40,649 nt of DNA from Candidatus Dojkabacteria bacterium (GCA_014729235.1 WJKH01000058.1:1-40649); one strand, 5' to 3'; shown: positions 15,422 to 23,615, numbered from the stretch's first letter. Notes: generated by a model from the sequence alone, not told the origin. Translations and numbers: made by a program.

Positions 15422-15774
15422 GTAATTAACTCCGCTAGATGAAGTTGCAACGAGGGCAGCTCCTTCAGAATATTTTGCGAAAGCTCTAGTATATCCCCAT
15501 CAATACTATCTCTAAGGGCTTTCGCAATTTCTTCCCCATAATCGGGATTCTCGCCAAGTTTTATATAACCGGAAATTCCTTTTAGATCATGCAAATACTT
15601 CCTGAGTTCAACAATCCGACGCTTCTCAACCAGTTTAGGAATATTCCTTTCATAGGCTTCCAGTTTAGTGCGCAAGCTTTTCAGGACTTGAACGAGTCCT
15701 TCAGGGTTGTTTTGGAAAACTTTCTTTAATTCCTCAATCGCTATATGGGCATCTTTCATAGCTCGCAAATGCAA
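15406..15774 (-). CDS. HPt (histidine phosphotransfer) domain protein
   Basis: 122 residues, all helical. The motif YLHDLKGISGYIKLGE around H62 matches the phospho-accepting histidine helix of HPt domains, and the following helix (YGEEIAKALRDSI...LELSQNILKEL) fits as well. HPt proteins shuttle phosphoryl groups between the receiver of a hybrid kinase and a response regulator. An OmpR-type regulator lies 90 bp upstream on the same strand, and a hybrid kinase with a receiver but no HPt is at 28376. An alternative start at MKDAHI (15759) would remove five residues. Confidence 0.75.
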   Translation of the reverse strand: MHLRAMKDAHIAIEELKKVFQNNPEGLVQVLKSLRTKLEAYERNIPKLVEKRRIVELRKYLHDLKGISGYIKLGENPDYGEEIAKALRDSIDGDILELSQNILKELPSLQLHLAELITQFDR

Positions 15775-15864
15775 TCCATAATCATCTTAATCACAAAGGT
15801 TCACTTGGTTTTACGGCCCTATAATCGGTCGGCAACCAAAAACAACCCGATATTACGACTCAAA

Positions 15865-16539
15865 TCAGACAGCCTTATATCCAATCTCACGGACAGCCTC
15901 AATAAATAGAGCCGATTTGGCCTCTTCCAGTTTATCTCGAAGATTCTTGATATGTACATCAACAGTATTGGAAAAAACATTCTCTCCGCTGGAATCCCAA
16001 ACTTTATCCAATATTTCAGCCCGCGAGATGACGCTTTCGAATTTCTCGAGTAAAAGAAATAGAATTCTAAATTCAATTGGCGTTAGGTGAACTTCTACAT
16101 CACCAACTCTGGCAATTTGCTTATCAGCACTGATAAAGATATCCTTTACCGACAATTCGCGCTTACGGGATAGAGCAGAGCGTCTGGAAAGAGCCTTTAC
16201 CCTGGCCGTAAGCTCCTCAAGATTAAATGGCTTGCCAAGATAATCGTCAGCACCAAGTTCCAGACCCTTGACCTTGTCTTCTACATGATCACGTGAAGAC
16301 AGAAGCATTATTGGAACATCAATTTCACTTTCACGCAGTTTTTCGCAAATAGTTAAGCCATCAATAACCGGCAGTAAAACATCTATTATTATTACGTCAT
16401 AATTTGATGACTCAATCTTGGCTAATTCCAGCCCCTTTTGGCCGTCCAGTGCAATATCCACTGCAAAACCAGCAGATTTTAGAGACTGTTCTACTAATTT
16501 TGTAATTGTTTTATCATCATCGATTACTAAAGCTCGCAT
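15865..16539 (-). CDS. OmpR/PhoB-family response regulator
   Basis: 224 residues. The receiver domain (1-~115) has acidic pocket D7/D8, phospho-acceptor D53 (IIIDVLLPVIDG), switch serine S81 and K103 (YLGKPF). The C-terminal winged helix (~125-224) contains VHLTPIEFRILFLLLEKFESVISRAEILDKVW and the recognition helix NTVDVHIKNLRDKLEE, ending REIGYKAV. No sensor kinase lies next to it, only the HPt gene. Its promoter is TTGTTA-16 bp-TATAAT with the ATG 6 nt after the -10. Confidence 0.95.
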   Translation of the reverse strand: MRALVIDDDKTITKLVEQSLKSAGFAVDIALDGQKGLELAKIESSNYDVIIIDVLLPVIDGLTICEKLRESEIDVPIMLLSSRDHVEDKVKGLELGADDYLGKPFNLEELTARVKALSRRSALSRKRELSVKDIFISADKQIARVGDVEVHLTPIEFRILFLLLEKFESVISRAEILDKVWDSSGENVFSNTVDVHIKNLRDKLEEAKSALFIEAVREIGYKAV

Positions 16540-16545
16540 TACATA

Positions 16546-16573
16546 ATTATATCATTTTCTCCCGTATTAACAA
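16546..16573 (-). promoter_or_regulatory. Promoter of the response regulator
   Basis: TTGTTA (16573-16568), a 16-bp spacer, TATAAT (16551-16546), then 6 nt to the ATG at 16539. It is the clearest leaderless promoter of an ordinary gene in the window. Confidence 0.7.
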
Positions 16574-16643
16574 GTATTTATGAGATCACAGCAGACTATA
16601 AGTTGGTATATTTTCACAACAAAACTGACGCATTGCGGTATGA

Positions 16644-16649
16644 TATAAT
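16644..16649 (+). promoter_or_regulatory. Extended -10 box of the hydrolase-Nudix gene
   Basis: TGA-TATAAT on the plus strand, about 60 nt before the ATG at 16710. No good -35 is visible. Confidence 0.45.
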
Positions 16650-16709
16650 TCACTCAATTGAAAGATGTAAAAATCATTCGAGGACAATAAGTTTCACTAT
16701 TAGCGCAAC

Positions 16710-17915
16710 ATGAAAAACGAAGAATTCACAATAGAAATCAGCTCAGATCTTAAAGTAAAGGCAGATGTGGCAGGAAATATCGGCACCGGAAAAGTCATTC
16801 TGCTTGTTCATGGATTTGGAGTGACAAAAGAATCATACGGATTTTTTGATGACATCCAGAATAGGCTTCAGAACAAAGCTCTTGTAGTCAGATTCAATTT
16901 TAACAAGATTGATAAACACGGGAATACTACAATTTCAACTTTTAAACAGCAAAAACTGATTCTTGAAACAGTAATCAGCTACGTACAGCAGGAATATTCG
17001 CCAAATGAGATTAAGATTATTGCACACTCTCTTGGAGGAATAATTGTAGGGCTAACTCAGCCTGACGACATCGACGAGATAGTGCTGGTAGCTCCAACAC
17101 CAACTGCCCCGTACAAAAGGCTTCAAGAATATTTTGGGAGAAGAGAGGACTCGATTATTGATGAAAATGGAATAAGCAAACTCAAAAGATCTAATGGAAG
17201 TTGGACTTATGTTGGACCGCTTTTTTGGCAGGAGGCTAAAAAGCTTAATCCGATCGAGGCCTACCGGAAACTTAACGAAAAAACTAATTTAACAATCATT
17301 CATGCGCTTGATGATCAAGTGATTCCCACAAAAGAGTATAAAAGAATGGAAGGATCAAGCGACTTTAGAATTATTCACCTGCCAGGTAACCATATGTTTG
17401 AAAATGAAGCCAGAAAAGAATTTCTGTTTACACTTGAGCGGATATTGTCTAATAATGGCGGCGTTGTTGTAAACAATACTACAGCCGGATGCATTGTCTT
17501 CTACAAGGAAAAGGAAAACGATCCGGAAGTTTTAGTGCAATTTCGTGAAATTGATGGAGAATCAGGATATTCTTTTCCAAAAGGTAAAGTTCAGGAAAAC
17601 GAGAGCCTGAAGGATGCGGCCATCCGCGAGACCAGAGAAGAAACCGGCGTACAAAACCTAAAAATTAATAAAGAGATTGGAACTACAGATTATAACTTTA
17701 CTGCCGATGGGATTAAAATGCATACGACTGTACATTGGTTTCTGGCTTTTACTGACACAAAAGAGCTGAGTGATATGAATTTATCTGAAAGAGAGCGGTC
17801 ACGGAATTATAGTGTCAAATGGTATCATGTCAATGCAGTTAGGGATTTGCTTTCTCATGGAGATGAGGTCAAAATCTTTGAATTGGCTCTGGAACTTGCG
17901 AAAGAGGACAATTGA
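16710..17915 (+). CDS. Alpha/beta hydrolase fused to a Nudix hydrolase
   Basis: 401 residues with two domains. Residues 1-~248 are an alpha/beta hydrolase: LLVHGFGVTKESYG (oxyanion region), nucleophile S107 in IIAHSLGGI, a likely acid at D201/D202 (HALDDQVIP), and H228 in LPGNHMF. Residues ~252-401 are a Nudix domain with an intact Nudix box starting at G292 (GKVQENE, then REtrEEtGV at 306-314). The first domain probably hydrolyses an ester or thioester. The second cleaves a nucleoside diphosphate-linked substrate such as an (oxidised) NTP, ADP-ribose or a dinucleotide polyphosphate. The frame is continuous through the ~10-residue junction (SNNGGVVVNN), so this is a true fusion. I cannot name the substrate of either domain. 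Confidence 0.88.
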   Translation: MKNEEFTIEISSDLKVKADVAGNIGTGKVILLVHGFGVTKESYGFFDDIQNRLQNKALVVRFNFNKIDKHGNTTISTFKQQKLILETVISYVQQEYSPNEIKIIAHSLGGIIVGLTQPDDIDEIVLVAPTPTAPYKRLQEYFGRREDSIIDENGISKLKRSNGSWTYVGPLFWQEAKKLNPIEAYRKLNEKTNLTIIHALDDQVIPTKEYKRMEGSSDFRIIHLPGNHMFENEARKEFLFTLERILSNNGGVVVNNTTAGCIVFYKEKENDPEVLVQFREIDGESGYSFPKGKVQENESLKDAAIRETREETGVQNLKINKEIGTTDYNFTADGIKMHTTVHWFLAFTDTKELSDMNLSERERSRNYSVKWYHVNAVRDLLSHGDEVKIFELALELAKEDN

Positions 17916-17988
17916 CCAACACTGAGCAAAAATAAATCCAGCCATACAACTTTACTTACTGCCAGACAATTAAATTAAAGAAAGTGAG

Positions 17989-18054
17989 TTACGAAATTCA
18001 AAGATCAAGAGAGCAAAAGGTCCTTGTCACCTTTCATACAGGATTATTTCTTAA
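17989..18054 (+). repeat. Intergenic inverted-repeat element, copy E (internally deleted)
   Basis: 66 bp from TTACGAAA to TTTCTTAA. Its left part (TTACGAAATTC, ATCAAGAGAG) matches copy A and its right part (TCCTTGTC, CAGGATTATTTC) matches copies B and D, while the central ~80-100 bp are missing. It ends 13 bp before the ATG at 18068. Confidence 0.65.
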
Positions 18055-18067
18055 TTTAAATTAAATT

Positions 18068-19573
18068 ATGAAAGCAAAAATGAAAAAATTTCCCAGCAAA
18101 ATCGCTCAAAAAATACTCAAGCAGTATAAACCCATCTGGGCACAAAAGTACCTCATAGGCCTGGCGGATTGGGACCTTAACACTTATATGCCTGAAGGCG
18201 GAGCAAAAGCACGCGGCGAAGCAGTCGGGCAAGCAGAAAGCATAATTCAGCAAAAGTACCTGCAACCCGAACTCCAGAAAGATTTGGATAGACTTCAAAA
18301 CCTAGAAAACAAGACAATTTATGAAAAAGCTCTCGTACGAGTAATGAAAAGAGAAATTGAACACTACAAAAAGCTGCCGCCCGAATTTGTGGCAGAATTC
18401 AACCGCACAGCCAGCGAAGGACAAATTGCATGGAGAAATGCCAAAAAGAACAGTGACTTTTCAATTTTTCGGGATCATCTGGCAAAATTAATCAAGCTTA
18501 CACTTGAAAAAGCCGAATACCTTGGTTACAAAAACCACCCTTATGATCCACTAATAGATGAGTTTGAAGAAGGCTGGACAGTAAAAGATTTGGATAAGTA
18601 TTTTGAATCAATCCGAACTCCTTTAAAAGAGCTCATTAAAACAATTACCTCGAAAAAGGATTATAAACCGGAGCACAAACTTGAGAAGGCAAAGTATGAT
18701 CTGGAAAAGATGAAACGGCTAAATCATAAGATTCTTGAATTTTTGAAATTTAATAAAAACTATTCAAGGCTTGACACAGCACCTCATCCATTTACCTCCG
18801 AAATGACCACAACCGACACGCGCATCACTACCAGATACTCGGAAGCCGATTTTCGAGCCCCCTGGACCGCTACAGTTCACGAATTCGGGCATATGATATA
18901 CGAGGTCCAGGGAGACCCTGAACTCGAATACACGCCGCTGGGGGAGGGAACTACACTTGGTGTCCATGAGTCGCAGTCAAGGTTTTATGAAAACTTTATT
19001 GGACGATCCAAGCCACTAATAGAGAAATTTTTGCCTGATATTCAAAAACTGGGAAAACAACTTCAAAATGCAACGACTGATGATGTATTTGATTACTTTA
19101 ATATGGTTAGACCTAGTCTAATTCGAGTAGAGGCGGATGAAGTTACTTATCATATGCACATTTTAATTCGGTATGATCTCGAGAAAGCACTTTTGGAGAG
19201 AAAATTGAAAGTTGACGATCTCCCCGAAGCCTGGAACTCAAAATATGAAGAGTCTCTCGGAATAACACCGCCAAATGACGCTCGAGGTGTGCTCCAGGAT
19301 ATTCATTGGAGTATGGGAGTTTTTGGCTATTTTCCAACATATTCAATTGGAACTACCCTAAGCGCACAGTGGAAACACTTTCTGGAAAAAGATATTGGTT
19401 CAATCAACGATTTAGTTTCTAATAACGGTATTTCTCAAATTCACGATTGGCTGAAAAAAAATGTTCACATTCATGGAAAGACTTATGACCTCAACAATCT
19501 AGTGAAGTTCTCTACAGGGAGTGACTTCTCTTCAAAATTCTTACTCAACTATTTACAGAAAAAGTATGCCTGA
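18068..19573 (+). CDS. M32 family metallocarboxypeptidase (carboxypeptidase Taq type)
   Basis: 501 residues, the usual size. The zinc site HEFGH is at 271-275. The downstream glutamate is in the M32 signature GVHESQSRFYEN, and the family motif DTRIT lies at 250-254. PNDARGVLQDIHWSMGVFGYFPTYSIGT near the C-terminus is also diagnostic. It removes C-terminal residues from peptides in the cytoplasm, with no signal peptide. The start gives MKAKMKKF; MKKF at 18080 is an alternative. Repeat copy E lies directly upstream and may carry its promoter or 5' leader. The gene is followed by a convergent hypothetical gene. Confidence 0.95.
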   Translation: MKAKMKKFPSKIAQKILKQYKPIWAQKYLIGLADWDLNTYMPEGGAKARGEAVGQAESIIQQKYLQPELQKDLDRLQNLENKTIYEKALVRVMKREIEHYKKLPPEFVAEFNRTASEGQIAWRNAKKNSDFSIFRDHLAKLIKLTLEKAEYLGYKNHPYDPLIDEFEEGWTVKDLDKYFESIRTPLKELIKTITSKKDYKPEHKLEKAKYDLEKMKRLNHKILEFLKFNKNYSRLDTAPHPFTSEMTTTDTRITTRYSEADFRAPWTATVHEFGHMIYEVQGDPELEYTPLGEGTTLGVHESQSRFYENFIGRSKPLIEKFLPDIQKLGKQLQNATTDDVFDYFNMVRPSLIRVEADEVTYHMHILIRYDLEKALLERKLKVDDLPEAWNSKYEESLGITPPNDARGVLQDIHWSMGVFGYFPTYSIGTTLSAQWKHFLEKDIGSINDLVSNNGISQIHDWLKKNVHIHGKTYDLNNLVKFSTGSDFSSKFLLNYLQKKYA

Positions 19574-19647
19574 TAGATTAGAATTCCCGGCCACAATAAA
19601 GGACAGTTTCTACCGACCAAGTTGAAACCACAGCCAATAACTTGAAT

Positions 19648-20001
19648 TTATTGACCACCGCTTCTCATAACAGCTACAACAGGCGGACTTTGCAATTCCA
19701 GTTCCTTTTTTAGCCTGAGGGTCGGATTATTTACTGTAATCTCATATACTTTTTTTATTACATCCTTCCTGCTATCTTTTACTTTCTTCAATTTCATTCC
19801 CTTCTCAATCGCCTCTTCAATACCGATATCCGACAAATTTGAACATAAGTATCGCCATGCCATATCAATTTCCGCATTTATCCCTGTTAATTTATAAGCT
19901 TTGTATTCATCCTCATCTAAAATAATAATAGGCGGAGGCTGGTACATTTCAATTGCCTTACCACAAGTAAAGTATCCTTTATGGTAGTACAAATCCTTCA
20001 C
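19648..20001 (-). CDS. Hypothetical protein, 117 aa
   Basis: I do not recognise the family. The frame opens with GTG at 20001. ATG at 19947 (MYQPPPIIILDEDEYKAY) is an alternative that drops the first 18 residues, which include the only cysteine before the core. The visible pattern is a short beta strand with PPPIIILDED, a helical segment with AWRYLCSNLSD, and a basic helix KGMKLKKVKDSRKDVIKKVYE. No membrane segment. It lies on the same strand as the DUF134 and DUF5320-like genes upstream, 212 bp away from the first. Confidence 0.6.
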   Translation of the reverse strand: MKDLYYHKGYFTCGKAIEMYQPPPIIILDEDEYKAYKLTGINAEIDMAWRYLCSNLSDIGIEEAIEKGMKLKKVKDSRKDVIKKVYEITVNNPTLRLKKELELQSPPVVAVMRSGGQ

Positions 20002-20212
20002 GTCCGTCTAGACTGGATACCGGATCGTTCTTCTAATTTATTGCTATCATCTCTGTCTTGTTACAACAGTAAACTTTGGTAACAATTTTATAAGATCCAG
20101 TGTCCAGGGCATCAAACATTGGAATTTTGTTATTCAGTCAACTTCGACAAAACAAGATTGAACGCCCCTGAAAACCTTCAAGTAAACGTTATTCAGCGAG
20201 TAAAGAGGATTG

Positions 20213-20494
20213 TCACTTTTGAGAGACAATCAGGTCAATTGCTTTCACTTCAACTAAAGCCTCAGTTATCTTCTTCAGAGCCTCAGCCATATCACGCTGG
20301 TACTGGCTCTGCGAAATACCCATCTTTGCAGCAGCCTCGCGCTGGTCGAGCTTCTCCAGATAGCGGAGGCGCAGGACTTCCAACTCCTCAGATGAGATCT
20401 TGACCTCTTCCAAATCCTTAAGTTTCACGCCTCTAGGCTTGTAATACGAGTCTTTAAAATTGTAATTGACTCTGCGTCTAAATCTTCGTGGCAT
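20213..20494 (-). CDS. DUF134 family helix-turn-helix protein
   Basis: 93 residues from MPRRFRRRVN, the standard DUF134 start. A longer frame to 20551 is rejected because an extended -10 (TGG-TATGAT, 20501-20506) lies 6 nt before this ATG. The family pattern is complete: FKPRGV-like YYKPRGVKLKDLEEV, then ISSEELEVLRLRYLEKLDQREAAAKMGISQSQYQRDMAEALKKITEAL, a sigma-70 region 4-like helix-turn-helix. DUF134 proteins are putative DNA-binding proteins of unknown target, often found near DUF5320-like and NifX/NifB-like genes; a DUF5320-like gene lies upstream on the same strand. Confidence 0.88.
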   Translation of the reverse strand: MPRRFRRRVNYNFKDSYYKPRGVKLKDLEEVKISSEELEVLRLRYLEKLDQREAAAKMGISQSQYQRDMAEALKKITEALVEVKAIDLIVSQK

Positions 20495-20500
20495 ACGTAA

Positions 20501-20506
20501 ATCATA
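20501..20506 (-). promoter_or_regulatory. Extended -10 box of the DUF134 gene
   Basis: TGG-TATGAT on the minus strand, 6 nt before the ATG at 20494. It fixes the gene start and is another leaderless-type promoter. Confidence 0.55.
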
Positions 20507-20570
20507 CCATATTTGATTACCAAACGAGCGAGTTGTAGAAGTCCATAACATATGGACCTACAATACCGGA

Positions 20571-20880
20571 CAGATGCGAGAAATACATCGCAAGTTATTG
20601 CTGAGGATAGCGAACAAAGTAAATCTCAAAAAAGTTTACTTTAGAGTGACGCAGGCAACAAACGGGTTTATAGGTCAAACGAGCAAGCATCCAACCAAAA
20701 TTTGTTTTGGATTGGATCGAGCGAGAGCAGATCGCACTGGTAGGTGCTACCACGCAGCTTGCTGCAGAAAAAGAGTCTAGAGCTTGCCCAGGGGTTCAAT
20801 ACCCGTTTATCCAGGCAAATAGTGCCGGAATTTCTCGCTTGATTAAGCAGGCGAGAACACCCATCGCCTGTTGGCATTGA
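20571..20880 (-). ncRNA. Candidate structured RNA between the DUF5320-like and DUF134 genes
   Basis: The 416-bp gap has no convincing gene but many strong inverted repeats. An outer pair is AAACGGGT (20660-20667) with ACCCGTTT (20801-20808). A long hairpin near 20687-20715 pairs ATCCAA..CAAAA with TTTTG..TTGGAT. GGTAG/CTACC lies near 20739-20752 and GCAG/CTGC near 20755-20766. TCGC/GCGA arms pair CAGGCGA with TCGCCTG near 20849-20872, and AAGTAAA/TTTACTT lies near 20625-20645. I searched by eye for RNase P, tmRNA and tRNA signatures on both strands and found none. The strand is assumed to be minus, from the flanking genes. It could also be a decayed mobile element. Confidence 0.35.
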
Positions 20881-20910
20881 ATCAAATTAATTGTGTAAAC
20901 TTCTGATCCA

Positions 20911-21150
20911 TTATTTACAAAACTGTCCACGCATTGAAGTCCCGCATTTTTGACATTTTGAGTCAGAGCAGGGGACACCTCTTTTATGATCGACCGTGTG
21001 TCCGCACTTCGGACAAACACACTCAGATGAACCTCCAAGTCCCTGACGCTTACCTCCGCGGCCTTGACCGCTTGAACCACGGGAATTACCTCGACCTCTT
21101 CCTGTTCTTGGTCCCTTTCCCCCTGGCCCCGTTCCGTCTAAATTTGGCAT
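20911..21150 (-). CDS. DUF5320-like small zinc-ribbon protein
   Basis: 79 residues. The N-terminus MPNLDGTGPGGKGPRTGRGRG is the glycine/arginine-rich signature of DUF5320-type proteins. The C-terminal ~35 residues hold two cysteine pairs, CPKCGH near 46 and CQKCGTSM near 66, plus CVC and PC. This suggests a rubredoxin-like or zinc-ribbon knuckle. Proteins with this N-terminus are usually small and found next to DUF134 regulators. Function unknown. A short overlapping frame (20796-21080) is a shadow. Confidence 0.82.
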   Translation of the reverse strand: MPNLDGTGPGGKGPRTGRGRGNSRGSSGQGRGGKRQGLGGSSECVCPKCGHTVDHKRGVPCSDSKCQKCGTSMRGQFCK

Positions 21151-21177
21151 AATTTAAAAACTAAAAATTTAACTATG

Positions 21178-21236
21178 GGTCAATGCCCACACCAACAGTG
21201 TAGCACTTTTAGCACGACGGGTCAATACCCACTACG
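21178..21236. repeat. Pair of short imperfect repeats with hairpin potential
   Basis: GGGTCAATGCCCAC and GGGTCAATACCCAC occur about 41 bp apart, each able to form a small GGGT/ACCC-like hairpin, with GTGTAGCAC..AGCAC between them. The 170-bp gap between the zinc-ribbon and primase genes holds nothing else that I recognise. Confidence 0.4.
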
Positions 21237-21322
21237 CAAAGCTGCACGAAATCAATGCCAGGATTGAAAACTCTTCATTTTAACAGAGGATCATTAGCTT
21301 TCGATAAAACAAGTAGTCTCAA

Positions 21323-22066
21323 TTAACTATTAATAGCAGCGTGCTTCTTTCTGAAATTAATTATCTCATCAGGTGAGACAGGGATTGACGCTAAATTGGT
21401 GGAAGTATGAATAGAATACGGAGAACGAATATTCCCGTGTTTATGCAAAATCTTTGTATCAAATACAACAGTAGGGAGCGAGTTATGATTAGTATTAGAA
21501 CTTTCAAACTTACTCCTCTCACCATTAGCGGCAAGAAAATCTTGTTGATCTGCCGCACTAAAATCAATATTAATCCCTGAATTCATTCTTTTATAGACTT
21601 TTTTAGCCAATTCAAACGCATACTCACGGCCAATTTGATAACACTTGGATTCAGACATCTCATCTTCCCACTCGAAAATAATGTGAAAACCATCTTTCCC
21701 GCAAAATTTAAGCATGAAATCGCCCCTGTCCTCACCCAAGACCTTTGCCGTCTCATAAGCAATTTTCTTAATCAATTCAAAATCACCCGCCTTATCGTCA
21801 ATATCCAACACAAACCAGCCTTTATTGGTAACGTTAGAGTAAATATATGGATGGAAGGAGTAAACATATTGCTCAGCCTTATCGATTATATCTTCAAGAC
21901 TTGATATTGTGATAGGCTCTTTATCAGAACCTGGCTCATAACGCCGATAAACGGCTTTTCCATCGAAAACATGCTCCAGTGTCACACTGCGATCCTTCAA
22001 ATATGGAAGGGCCTTTTCCCCATTTTCCCTCCAATAATTTATCAGCTTAGGCTTCTTTAGCTTCAC
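21323..22066 (-). CDS. Archaeo-eukaryotic-type (AEP) primase/polymerase, stand-alone
   Basis: 247 residues, start GTG. AEP motifs: metal-binding DID (88-90) in FVLDIDDK, GKDGFHIIFEW at 123-133 matching the (S)GxGxH motif, and the third block VVFDTKI..HGNIRSPYSIHTSTNLASIPV, as in LigD polymerase domains and small primase subunits. The strand before GxH reads KFCGKDGFH, so the usual serine is a cysteine. Such proteins act in primer synthesis, repair or end-joining. No ligase, Ku or helicase lies nearby. The start is only 4 bp after the stop of the upstream surface-protein gene, so the two are probably co-transcribed although functionally unrelated. Confidence 0.85.
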   Translation of the reverse strand: MKLKKPKLINYWRENGEKALPYLKDRSVTLEHVFDGKAVYRRYEPGSDKEPITISSLEDIIDKAEQYVYSFHPYIYSNVTNKGWFVLDIDDKAGDFELIKKIAYETAKVLGEDRGDFMLKFCGKDGFHIIFEWEDEMSESKCYQIGREYAFELAKKVYKRMNSGINIDFSAADQQDFLAANGERSKFESSNTNHNSLPTVVFDTKILHKHGNIRSPYSIHTSTNLASIPVSPDEIINFRKKHAAINS

Positions 22067-22070
22067 TATA

Positions 22071-23552
22071 TTAGTTTCGGAAATATATTATCATCTGCTG
22101 ATCCTCATCTTTAGTAAATATTGGAAAAGCTCTACCAGCATCATATAAATTATAGCCCTTAATATCCGCAACTTTGAAAAAGTAATATCTTTCGGGCTCA
22201 AGAGAGTTAAAGCTGAACATACCGTCTGAATCAGTTGCAACCGAAGTAACATACTTAGCATTGGCTTTCACATCCCCAAATTTGTAACTGTAGAGATTGA
22301 CTTTATGATTCTGAATCGGGAAATATCCATCCTTAACTGCTCGACCGGAAATCGATCCCTTCGGCATATCTACATTTTCGGGTTTTATAGGAATTAGTGC
22401 TGAGAAAGAATTTCCATCAGGGACACCAGCGGAAATACCATATTTCTCAAAATCATCAGCTGCCAGAGAAATAGTCCGTTTATCAACCTTACCTTTATAT
22501 TCTGTATTTACAGTATACTGACCGGGCTCAAGACCACGCACAACGAGATTTCCGGCTGTTTCAGTAAATGCTGTTTTAACGTGATTCTTATTTGAATCGT
22601 AAATTTTGACCTCGGCATCCGAAATCGTCACCCTATCAAGAGCATAGTCACTTGACCTGTCAGAAAATGCTGTAACTACAAGAGTAGCAGTCCCGGGCTT
22701 TGAATAATAATTCTTTACATTTTTAAATTCCACTTCTTTTGTCTCCGCTGATCCCTCAATTGAAAACACAAATTTAACAATTTTTTCAGAATAATGGCTG
22801 AATATCTCCTCAAACTCAGATTTACCGGCAAGCGTGACATAATCAGCAAACCCATTTAAACCTGTTGCAGATACATAATCGTAGTATGTATACTCAGCAT
22901 CTACCGTCCCATCAGCATAATCATCAACTTGGCATTTTACCTCAACACTCTTTCCAAAACCATCTTCAGACTGCGTGTCTTCTGTACCTATGTCATAATT
23001 AATTTCCAACGATGATTTAGGATCCAGCTGATCTGATTCAGTAATTCGTTTTCCTATCTGATATATCCTGATATTCCCCAATCCCAGCTCAACATCATCC
23101 GAAGTGCTATGGGAATCTGATTGACTTTGATTCCCTTTTTCAGACTCAATTCCTGCAAGAGGAGGGAGAGCATCGGCAGTATTTTGAGAACTTTTGGATT
23201 CGGTCTCCTCGATATCTTCGGCATCTGAAGATGACTCGGAGTCTCCGGTAGAAGATTCTGAACCTGCGTCGGATTCAGACTGTACATTATTGACAGATGC
23301 AGCCTCTTCTTCTACTATTTTCTGATAATCGACATATTTACCTTCTTCCAAATCTTTCTCTAGTTTCTGTCTGGCAACCTGTCCTGAAATCGAATCTACT
23401 TGCTCAGGCGTAGATGGGTTTATTCCTTTCTTCTGAAAAGGATCCGATTGAAAGACCCAGTAAAAAGCCAGTCCACTGAGCAAAAAACACACAGCAGCCA
23501 AGGATGCAAAAACGATTCTTTTCGTACTTTTCTTCATTTTTTTGTTTTTCAT
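22071..23552 (-). CDS. Membrane-anchored surface protein with Cna-B/carboxypeptidase-regulatory-like domains
   Basis: 493 residues from MKNKKMKKSTKR. The frame reaches 23597, but the longer N-terminus is unlikely because the chosen start gives a clean basic N-region plus one membrane segment (IVFASLAAVCFLLSGLAFYWVF). The anchor is followed by a long disordered stretch rich in Ser, Glu, Asp and Gln (about 60-150), then beta-rich domains. The last ~75 residues (GSISGRAVKDGYFPIQNHKVNLYSY..., TDSDGMFSFNSLEPERYYFFKV) have the Cna-B/regulatory-like fold. A similar repeat (VTISDAEVKIYDSNKNHV...LEPGQYTV) precedes it. It is extracellular, with adhesive or structural use likely. It is divergent from the CotH-type gene. 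Confidence 0.82.
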   Translation of the reverse strand: MKNKKMKKSTKRIVFASLAAVCFLLSGLAFYWVFQSDPFQKKGINPSTPEQVDSISGQVARQKLEKDLEEGKYVDYQKIVEEEAASVNNVQSESDAGSESSTGDSESSSDAEDIEETESKSSQNTADALPPLAGIESEKGNQSQSDSHSTSDDVELGLGNIRIYQIGKRITESDQLDPKSSLEINYDIGTEDTQSEDGFGKSVEVKCQVDDYADGTVDAEYTYYDYVSATGLNGFADYVTLAGKSEFEEIFSHYSEKIVKFVFSIEGSAETKEVEFKNVKNYYSKPGTATLVVTAFSDRSSDYALDRVTISDAEVKIYDSNKNHVKTAFTETAGNLVVRGLEPGQYTVNTEYKGKVDKRTISLAADDFEKYGISAGVPDGNSFSALIPIKPENVDMPKGSISGRAVKDGYFPIQNHKVNLYSYKFGDVKANAKYVTSVATDSDGMFSFNSLEPERYYFFKVADIKGYNLYDAGRAFPIFTKDEDQQMIIYFRN

Positions 23553-23615
23553 AAATTTAATCTTTAAACTAATGTGAGTTAATATACTATACGCCAAAGT
23601 TCCCCAAAAGTAACA

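Noticed and set aside
20571-20880. RNase P RNA, tmRNA or tRNA
   Set aside because: A GGGGTTCAATACCC segment at about 20791-20804 looks like a T-arm, but its stem does not pair over 5 bp, there is no ALAA-like tag frame, and the conserved RNase P blocks are absent.
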